Below are positions 25,418-31,096 of a DNA stretch of 31,096 nucleotides, piece by piece. Made by a program: the position numbers and the translations under genes. Every line of letters starts with the position of its first letter. Positions within the stretch are counted from its first letter, which is position 1. Under the pieces are notes generated by a model. That model ran no database searches. It saw nothing but the letters and a program-made list of their open reading frames with translations, and had not been told where the DNA came from. The DNA lies in assembly GCA_038247995.1 (NCBI GenBank), contig JBBRUG010000024.1:1-31096 (forward strand), written 5' to 3'. The DNA comes from JBBRUG01 sp038247995. GTDB lineage: Bacteria > Chloroflexota > Chloroflexia > Chloroflexales > Chloroflexaceae.

Positions 25418-26644
25418 TTACCCTCTATACGCTTCTTCCAACAACGGCGTGATCGCCTGCCAATCGTAGCGCTCCACCACAAACGCCCGTCCGGCGCCTC
25501 CCAGTTGTCGAACCTGGGAAGAATTGCGCAGCAGGCGCAGGGTTGCCTCAGCCATCGCACTCGGCGTGTCGGCAAGCAACAAGTGCGTGTCGTGCTGAAG
25601 CCCAACCAACCCCTCGGCGCCCATGGTTGTGCTTACTACCGGCGCGCCCATCGCCAGCGCCTCCAGCAGCTTCAGCCGCGAGCCGCCGCCAATCCGCATT
25701 GGTAGCACATATGCCGCCGCCCCGGCGATAAAGGGGCGCGTGTCGGGCACTTCACCCAGCACCTCTACCGTAGTGCCATTGTGCAGCGCACGCACATTCG
25801 GCGCCGGCGAGCGCCCGACCACCAGCAGCCGAACATCGGGCCGCACAGCAGTGATCCGGGGCAACACCGTCCCAACAAACCAATTCAGCGCATCAATATT
25901 CGGCCGATAGTCGAGCGTGCCGGTGAACACGAGGTACGGCCCGGCCGCAATGTACGGTTTCACGCTGCCCGGCGCAAATTGAGCGCTGTCTACTCCATTC
26001 GGCACGATGCGCGGCTTAGTGCGCGGCCCAAGCCGGCGCAGGGCGGCCTGGTCGTCGGCGGAAACGACAAGCACCTCGTCAAAAGCCCGCAAGAGCTGCG
26101 CCTCGTAGGCGGCTAGTTTGCGCCATTGCACCAGCGAATAGATCCCGCCGACCAGCGTGCGCGGGCGCGGCAGGAAACGCAATGCGCCCATCAGGTCGGT
26201 GAGCGCGGCGCGCCGTTGCAACAGATATTCAGCGTTAAACTCGTCGAGGATGATCCGTGGGCCGAGCGGCGCAGCCTGAAGCGCGTAGCCGGCCATCTCA
26301 ATGCTCTCCGCCTGCACCACATCAAAACATTCACTGGCCAGCAGCCGGCTCAGCGCCTCGGCATAAGCTGGACTGGTGTTGCGCAGCGCCATATCGGGCA
26401 ACGGTGAGGTCAGCGTCGTGCGGGCGCGGCGGGCCAGTGAGCGCGGCGGTGGGCCGATCACGGTGGCAACCTGTGCCACGTCGCGCAGCGGGGCGAGCGC
26501 AGCCACAGCCGCAGCGTTGGGGGCAAAGGTCAGGCAGGTTACGTCGTGGTGAGCGGCAACACCGCAGAGCAGATTCCAGATCCGCAGGGCGCCGCCGCCG
26601 CGAGGCGGGAAGGGCGGGTACGGGGTCAGGAAGAGGATGCGCAT
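25418..26644 (-). CDS. GT4-family glycosyltransferase
   Basis: A 408-residue retaining GT-B enzyme. The N-terminal domain begins MRILFLTPYPPFPPRGGG, with the glycine-rich acceptor loop, and contains DEFNAEYLL. The linker has IVPNGVDSAQF, and the donor domain starts at YLVFTGTLDYRPNIDAL. The phosphate- and sugar-binding segment is GGGSRLKLLEALAMGAPVVS, with the conserved Glu of GT4 enzymes. The overall pattern resembles sugar transferases of exopolysaccharide clusters. ATG 26644 lies 3 bp after the glnA stop, so it is probably in the same transcript as glutamine synthetase, an unusual pairing. It is unrelated in position to the GT2 enzyme at 21.2 kb. The exact donor and acceptor are unknown. 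Confidence 0.9.
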   Translation of the reverse strand: MRILFLTPYPPFPPRGGGALRIWNLLCGVAAHHDVTCLTFAPNAAAVAALAPLRDVAQVATVIGPPPRSLARRARTTLTSPLPDMALRNTSPAYAEALSRLLASECFDVVQAESIEMAGYALQAAPLGPRIILDEFNAEYLLQRRAALTDLMGALRFLPRPRTLVGGIYSLVQWRKLAAYEAQLLRAFDEVLVVSADDQAALRRLGPRTKPRIVPNGVDSAQFAPGSVKPYIAAGPYLVFTGTLDYRPNIDALNWFVGTVLPRITAVRPDVRLLVVGRSPAPNVRALHNGTTVEVLGEVPDTRPFIAGAAAYVLPMRIGGGSRLKLLEALAMGAPVVSTTMGAEGLVGLQHDTHLLLADTPSAMAEATLRLLRNSSQVRQLGGAGRAFVVERYDWQAITPLLEEAYRG

Positions 26645-26647
26645 GGG

Positions 26648-27985
26648 CTAGAAGATCGTCAGGTAGCGCTCAACTTCCCAATCGGAGACATACGCCCGGT
26701 AGCTTTCCCACTCCTGTTGTTTGGCATCAACAAAGCGCTCGTAGATATACGGGCCAAGCGCCTGTTGAATGAGCTCGTCTTCGCGTAGTGCTTCGAGCGC
26801 CGTGCCCAGTGAATTGGGCAGTGTCGATAGCCCCCGCGCCCGCGGATCGACGGCGAAGAGGTCTTCTTCAGCCGCCTCGCGCAGGCTCAGCTTGCGCCGA
26901 ATCCCGTCGAGTCCGGCGGCCAGCATCGCAGTATAAGCCAGATACGGGTTACACGATGGGTCGGGGCAGCGCAACTCGATCCGCGTCGCCTGATGCCGAC
27001 CGGCGGTAATCCGCGGCACGCGCACCAGCGCCGAGCGGTTTGTCCGCCCCCAGCTAATATGAATCGGCGCTTCATAACCCGGCACAAGCCGCTTGTACGA
27101 GTTCACCAACGGCGCCAGCAGCACACACATCCCTCGCGCGTGGGCGAGCAACCCGGCAATAAAATACTTAGCAATCGGCGAAAGGCCGTAAGGGTCGTTC
27201 GCATCGACAAAGGCGTTTTGCCCAGTCACCAGATCGAGCAGGCTCTGATGCACGTGCATACCATTGCCGTTCACTCCGGCAATCGGCTTGGGCATAAACG
27301 TGGCGTGCAAGCCATTGATCTGCGCAATCGCCTTGAGCGCCACCCGAGCGGCGACGGTATTGTCGGCGGCGTGCATCACGTCGGCATTGCGCAAGTCGAT
27401 CTCGTGCTGACCGGCGGCCACCTCGTGATGGCTCGCCTCAACCAAAATCCCCAACCCCTGCAGCGCACGCACCATCTGCCGGCGAATCAACGTCGCCTGA
27501 TCAGTGGACACATCAAAGTAGCCCGCCCGATCGTGGGGCAGATTTTGCGGCTTTCCCGCGGCGTCGAGGCGAAACAGAAAGAACTCTAACTCGGGGGCAA
27601 CGCTATACATATACCCCAACGCACCGGCCTGCTTCGCCACCGCAGCCAGCGCATGCCGCGGGTCGCCGGCGAAGGGTTTGCCATCGGGCGTATAGATTGT
27701 GCAGATCAGCCGCGCCGTCGCCAAACCCGCGTGTTGATCCCAGGGCACCGGTGTATACGTCGATAGATCCGGCACCAGGTACATATCGCTCTCAACGACG
27801 CGCGCAAAGCCCTCGATTGCCGAGCCATCAAACCAGACCCCGTGATCAAGCGCGTCGGGAAGCTCATTGACCGGAATGGTCACCGTCTTCACCATCCCCA
27901 GTACATCAGTAAACTGAAGATTGACAAAGGCGATTTGCTCCTGCTCCACGCGCTCCAGCAGGGCCTTGCGCTGATCATCACTCAT
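26648..27985 (-). CDS. glnA: glutamine synthetase, type I
   Basis: A 445-residue class I enzyme that makes glutamine from glutamate, ammonia and ATP. The beta-grasp domain holds DVLGMVKTVTIP and the signature WFDGSAIEGFARV. The metal and glutamate sites follow: APELEFFLF, HEVAAGQHEIDL, the ATP-site KPIAGVNGNGMHVHQSL and NSYKRLVPGYEAP, then NRSALVRVP. The length matches the GSI-alpha subgroup. At the adenylylation position (NLY motif in GSI-beta) the sequence is EEDLFAVDP, with F377, so GlnE-type adenylylation is not possible. AGGAG lies 8 nt before ATG 27985. It lies downstream of deaD on the same strand, after a repeat-rich 125-bp gap, and 3 bp upstream of the GT4 gene. Confidence 0.95.
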   Translation of the reverse strand: MSDDQRKALLERVEQEQIAFVNLQFTDVLGMVKTVTIPVNELPDALDHGVWFDGSAIEGFARVVESDMYLVPDLSTYTPVPWDQHAGLATARLICTIYTPDGKPFAGDPRHALAAVAKQAGALGYMYSVAPELEFFLFRLDAAGKPQNLPHDRAGYFDVSTDQATLIRRQMVRALQGLGILVEASHHEVAAGQHEIDLRNADVMHAADNTVAARVALKAIAQINGLHATFMPKPIAGVNGNGMHVHQSLLDLVTGQNAFVDANDPYGLSPIAKYFIAGLLAHARGMCVLLAPLVNSYKRLVPGYEAPIHISWGRTNRSALVRVPRITAGRHQATRIELRCPDPSCNPYLAYTAMLAAGLDGIRRKLSLREAAEEDLFAVDPRARGLSTLPNSLGTALEALREDELIQQALGPYIYERFVDAKQQEWESYRAYVSDWEVERYLTIF

Positions 27986-28024
27986 CGCACAAACTCCTGA
28001 TTTCCAGCTCCCAGACTACAGGCC

Positions 28025-28114
28025 ACAGTTCGCAGGCCACAAACCTGATCGGATCTTTTCAATCCAGAAACTGCGAACTGTCAGACTGTGGACTGTCAGA
28101 CTGCGACCTGTCAC
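28025..28114. repeat. long dyad and 15-bp direct repeats before glnA
   Basis: ACAGTTCGCAG (28025-28035) and CTGCGAACTGT (28071-28081) are perfect 11-bp inverted arms with a 35-nt spacer. Overlapping the right arm, a 15-bp unit beginning CTGTCAGACTG occurs at 28078-28092 and 28093-28107, with a third partial copy at 28108-28114. The last copy enters the 3' end of deaD. It could act as a deaD terminator or a glnA leader structure. Confidence 0.6.
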
Positions 28115-29682
28115 CGTTTCGGTTTCGCGATACTCGCCCGCACGCGCTTCCCACGCAAGGTAGTATCCGCGAGGGAGCGCACAACGCTCTGCGCCTGCTC
28201 ACTCGGCACTTCGACAAACGAGAAGCGGTCGTAGATATCAATCGAGCCGATCCGCTTGCCGGGCAAGCCCGACTCGTTTGCGATCGCACCGACAATATCG
28301 GCGGGGCGCACCCGGTCGAACCGACCCACATCGATAAAGAGCCGCGTCATGCCCGGCTCAGCCCCGGCGCCGTCGCCCTCGACGCTGGAGATGGCATCGT
28401 CTTGTTCAACTTCATTGAGCAGCAGCTTGAAGGCGGCAGCGGCCAACTCGGTCGCGTCATGCTCTTCGGCCATTTCCTCAACCATGAGCATATAGGGCGT
28501 CAACTCGCCCTGCTCCAGTACCTCGTGCAGCGCATCGCGGAAGGCTTCGCGGCGGCGCGCAGCCACATCGGCCAGGGTCGGTAGCTTCTGGCGCTGGATG
28601 CGTGTCCGGCTGGTGCGCTCGATCACCTGGATCATACGCCGCTCACGGGGCGTGATCAGCGTAATCGCCAACCCGGTACGCCCGGCGCGGCCCGTACGCC
28701 CGATCCGATGTACATAGCTCTCTGCATCATTCGGCACATCGTAGTTGATCACATGGCTCAACTCGGCAATGTCGAGGCCACGCGCAGCCACATCCGTCGC
28801 TACCATCAGTTCAGCCTGACCCTCCCGGAAGCGCTTCATCACCCGGTCGCGCTGGGCCTGGCTGAGGTCACCGTGCAACACCTCGGCTGTATACCCGCGG
28901 CCCACCAGACTCTCGCCTAAGGCGTCGGCCTCGGCGCGGGTGCGGCAGAAGATAATCGCGGTTGTGGGCGTCTCCACATCGAGAATCCGGCAGAGCGCGT
29001 CGAGCTTCTCACGCGGCAGCACCTCATAATAGACTTGGCGCGTGAGCGGGGCGGTAAGTTGCTCGCCGACAATGCTGATCCGCGCCGGATCGCGCGTGTA
29101 ACGCTGCGCTAGGCCAAGCACCTCATTCGGGATAGTTGCCGAAAAGAGCGCTGTCTGGCGCTCAGCAGGCGTCTGCTGCAAAATATACTCAATATCTTCG
29201 GCAAAACCCATATCGAGCATCTCATCGGCCTCATCGAGCACCACAAAGCGGATCCCGTCGAGGGCGAGCGTACCGCGACGCATATGGTCCATAATGCGAC
29301 CCGGTGTACCGACAACGATCTGCACACCTTGTTCCAGCGTGCGGAGCTGGCGAGTAATCGGCTGGCCCCCATAGACCGGGGCCACGCGGATGCCGCGATG
29401 CTTACCATATTTATAGATCGCCTCAGCGACCTGCATCGCCAGTTCGCGCGTCGGCGCCAAAATCAGCGCCTGCGGCACCCGTTCGGGCTGAATGCGCTCG
29501 ATAATCGGCAGGCTGAAAGCCGCCGTTTTTCCCGTTCCTGTCTGCGCCTGGGCGATCACATCGCGCCCGCCCAGCAGCACAGGAATCGATTGTTCTTGAA
29601 TTGGTGTCGGCTCATCATAACCCAGGCCGGTGAGCGCCTGAAGAATTGTCTCACCCAGGCCAAGCTCGGCAAATGTACCCAT
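28111..29682 (-). CDS. deaD: DEAD-box RNA helicase, DeaD/CsdA type
   Basis: A 523-residue ATP-dependent RNA helicase that remodels RNA duplexes in ribosome assembly and mRNA decay. All core motifs are present in order: Q motif (FAELGLGETIL and PTPIQEQSIP), I AQTGTGKT, Ia PTRELAMQ, II VLDEADEML, III FSATIP, IV IIFCRTR, V ATDVAARGLD, VI HRIGRTGRAG. After residue 365 there is a helical extension, and residues 445-523 form a DbpA-type RNA-binding domain (RLFIDVGRFDRVRPADIVGA, then FSFVEVP). This layout matches DeaD/CsdA rather than short RhlB-like helicases. ATG 29682 is preceded by a weak site (GTGAGAA). The 5' leader contains a stable hairpin that may regulate expression, as cold-shock helicase leaders often do. 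Confidence 0.95.
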   Translation of the reverse strand: MGTFAELGLGETILQALTGLGYDEPTPIQEQSIPVLLGGRDVIAQAQTGTGKTAAFSLPIIERIQPERVPQALILAPTRELAMQVAEAIYKYGKHRGIRVAPVYGGQPITRQLRTLEQGVQIVVGTPGRIMDHMRRGTLALDGIRFVVLDEADEMLDMGFAEDIEYILQQTPAERQTALFSATIPNEVLGLAQRYTRDPARISIVGEQLTAPLTRQVYYEVLPREKLDALCRILDVETPTTAIIFCRTRAEADALGESLVGRGYTAEVLHGDLSQAQRDRVMKRFREGQAELMVATDVAARGLDIAELSHVINYDVPNDAESYVHRIGRTGRAGRTGLAITLITPRERRMIQVIERTSRTRIQRQKLPTLADVAARRREAFRDALHEVLEQGELTPYMLMVEEMAEEHDATELAAAAFKLLLNEVEQDDAISSVEGDGAGAEPGMTRLFIDVGRFDRVRPADIVGAIANESGLPGKRIGSIDIYDRFSFVEVPSEQAQSVVRSLADTTLRGKRVRASIAKPKR

Positions 29683-29710
29683 AGACTGTTCTCACTTGTA
29701 TACAACCGTG

Positions 29711-29740
29711 AGGGAGGGCACCGTAAGGCGAACCCTCCCT
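29711..29740 (-). promoter_or_regulatory. hairpin in the deaD leader
   Basis: AGGGAGGG (29711-29718) and CCCTCCCT (29733-29740) form a perfect 8-bp stem with a 14-nt loop. In the deaD transcript (minus strand) it would lie 28-58 nt before the start codon, just upstream of the ribosome site. It could affect translation or mRNA stability. Confidence 0.45.
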
Positions 29741-29750
29741 TGCAATTTCC

Positions 29751-29765
29751 TGGTATAGTATACCA
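29751..29765. promoter_or_regulatory. perfect palindrome, candidate promoter/operator
   Basis: TGGTATA G TATACCA is a perfect 15-bp palindrome. Read on the minus strand it contains TATACT, a good -10 for deaD about 75 bp upstream of its start, although no -35 is obvious. A regulator bound here would overlap the promoter. The GGTATA half resembles the core at 4076-4084. Confidence 0.45.
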
Positions 29766-29849
29766 CGGCGTCTCCGCGTGCGCCGTCGCTCCAGGTTCCG
29801 CATGGGACAAAATGGGGCTTAAGTGCCGTTTACAGTACGTACCAGTTGT

Positions 29850-29899
29850 GAAGCCGCCAGCACTGTAGATGCGGAATCTACAAGGTGCTGTGCGGCTTC
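29850..29899. other. large imperfect hairpin, possible RNA or element remnant
   Basis: The arms fold together as GAAGCCGC, C, AGCAC, TGTAGAT on the left (29850-29870) and ATCTACA, AG, GTGCT, GT, GCGGCTTC on the right (29876-29899). That is 20 paired bases with two small internal bulges and a GCGGA loop. No T-tract follows and no frame crosses it sensibly. It lies in the 346-bp gap between divergent deaD and the receiver-GGDEF gene. It could be a small RNA, a leader structure or a MITE-like remnant. Confidence 0.55.
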
Positions 29900-30028
29900 G
29901 TGTACCCCAAAATACTGGACACACTATGGTATGCTGTAAAGTAGTTTTTTTCCTGGTCAGTATTGGGTATGGACGGCATGCGGACCCTGCCGACAATTCT
30001 CTGTTCGACGAACCAGTCAGGGCTGCAG

Positions 30029-31096
30029 ATGAGCACAACACCGCGCATTCTTGTTGCCGATGATGACCCGGCGCTTTGCCTGTTGCTTCGCGAGACGCTG
30101 CAGGACGCTGGGTTTGGCGTATTGATTGCAAATAATGGCGATCAACTCGTGCGTATGGCCCAGGATCACGTACCCGATTTGTTACTTGTTGACTTGATGA
30201 TGCCGCTCATGGACGGCTTTGAGGCGATCCGCCAGTTGCGCAACGACACGCGCACTGCCCATCTGCCGATGATCATCCTCACCGCACGCAGCGCCTCAGC
30301 GGAAGTCGTTACCGGGTTTGAGAGCGGCGCCGACGATTATATCGTCAAGCCCTACGATATCGACGTGCTGCTCGCCCGCATTCGCAGCCACCTGCGCCGC
30401 GCCTCGCAGCGGCCGGTGCGCAACCCGCTCACCGGCCTCCCCGGCAATGTGCTGCTTCAAACTGAACTTGAACGCCGCCTCACCGGCAATCAAGCCTTTG
30501 CGTTGATCTATATCGACCTGGACAACTTCAAAGCTTTCAACGACGCCTATGGCTTCGCCCGCGGCGACCGGGCGATCCATATGCTGGCGAGTGTGCTTTC
30601 CGAAGTCGCCCCACCCGACGATTTCCTCGGCCATATCGGCGGCGACGATTTTGCCATCCTGCATTACGGCGGCAAGTCCGAAGACTTATGCGAGACGATT
30701 ATCACCAGCTTCGATGCACGTGTGCATGAGCTCTATGACGAGATAGATTTGCAGCGCGGCTTCTTGCGGGCTGTCGATCGGCACGGCACACCACGGCAGT
30801 TCGGCTTGCTCAGCCTCTCGATCTCGGTGGTGAACAGTCAGGGCCATCAGTTTAGCAGCGTCGATGAGATCAGTAAGGTTGCCGCCGAATTGAAGGGTGC
30901 CGCCAAACATATCTCCGGCAGCAGTTATGTGATCGATCGCCGCCGTGAGGCACAGCGCAAGCCCCGCAACGAGCGTCGCGGCAGCCGCCGCCCTGCGGCC
31001 CTCTTAGTCTGTCCGCAGGAAGGGCTGCGCGCCTCAATCGCGACGACATTGCGCCTCCAGGGGTATCGTCCGCTGATCGCCGTCGATGCCACTACC
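30029..31096 (+). CDS. receiver-GGDEF protein, cut by the window end
   Basis: The frame is open from ATG 30029 to the window end (356 codons, no stop). The N-terminal receiver (1-120) is complete: VADDDPAL, phospho-acceptor D55 (LLLVDLMMPLMDG), Thr in ILTARS and K in YIVKPYDID. A GGDEF domain follows (about 130-310) with NPLTGLPGN, LIYIDLDNFKAFNDAYG and the active-site motif HIGGDDF (204-208), a variant of GGDEF/GGEEF. No clear RxxD inhibitory site precedes it, so it may be a weak cyclase or a GTP sensor. From about residue 325 a new segment begins (AALLVCPQEGLRASIATTL) that looks like a second, degenerate receiver without the acidic pair. Its end is outside the window. Upstream is the hairpin-rich gap shared with deaD. 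Confidence 0.88.
   Translation, partial: MSTTPRILVADDDPALCLLLRETLQDAGFGVLIANNGDQLVRMAQDHVPDLLLVDLMMPLMDGFEAIRQLRNDTRTAHLPMIILTARSASAEVVTGFESGADDYIVKPYDIDVLLARIRSHLRRASQRPVRNPLTGLPGNVLLQTELERRLTGNQAFALIYIDLDNFKAFNDAYGFARGDRAIHMLASVLSEVAPPDDFLGHIGGDDFAILHYGGKSEDLCETIITSFDARVHELYDEIDLQRGFLRAVDRHGTPRQFGLLSLSISVVNSQGHQFSSVDEISKVAAELKGAAKHISGSSYVIDRRREAQRKPRNERRGSRRPAALLVCPQEGLRASIATTLRLQGYRPLIAVDATT

Overview
The window is GC-rich and packed with bacterial signalling genes. Many-domain hybrid kinases, CHAT/NACHT/HEAT proteins, SH3b proteins with proline-rich linkers, a class I glutamine synthetase and GatB together suggest a filamentous Chloroflexota (Chloroflexales-like) bacterium. This is an inference from family style; there is no rRNA or other phylogenetic marker to confirm it. 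I found no tRNA, rRNA, transposase or CRISPR array.

Layout. Positions 1-200 hold a 41-bp tandem repeat and a second 15-bp tandem repeat. A SelA-like PLP enzyme (201-1334, minus) is followed by a lone receiver protein (1484-1936), a convergent NarL-type regulator (1853-2512, minus) and a VWA-domain protein (2743-3993). From 4202 to 13415 lies a dense, co-oriented signalling block: an Rcp1-like receiver, a PAS histidine kinase, a REC-PAS-GAF-HisKA_3 kinase, a membrane hybrid kinase with three PAS and two receiver domains, a CheY-like receiver, and an Hpt-REC-REC-GGDEF diguanylate cyclase. Stop/start overlaps imply translational coupling at two junctions. Two copies of a roughly 95-bp intergenic repeat (8014-8111 and 13448-13541) bracket the hybrid-kinase/CheY/GGDEF half of this block.

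The most unusual locus follows. A 1200-residue CHAT protease-NACHT NTPase-HEAT repeat protein (13785-17387) sits behind a palindrome-containing promoter region. It is followed by a 47-residue single-pass membrane protein with a strong Shine-Dalgarno sequence (17506-17649). Next comes a KdpE-like response regulator that has lost its first beta strand and acidic pair (17754-18422). The architecture resembles NLR-like bacterial conflict proteins, with the small membrane protein as a possible partner or effector.

The right part is mixed housekeeping and envelope functions: a HEPN-like/TM/SH3b protein coupled to gatB, a GT2 glycosyltransferase, a decayed histidine-kinase pseudogene, a secreted PQQ-type glucose/sorbosone dehydrogenase with a PKD domain, a GT4 glycosyltransferase next to a glutamine synthetase lacking the adenylylation tyrosine, and a DeaD-like RNA helicase. 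The intergene to the last gene is rich in hairpins. The last gene, a receiver-GGDEF protein (30029 onward), runs off the window end.

Functionally the left half is a c-di-GMP-linked phosphorelay region with at least seven receiver domains in one run. The centre is a putative protease-NTPase surveillance unit. The right half is ordinary metabolism with small regulatory structures in the gaps.
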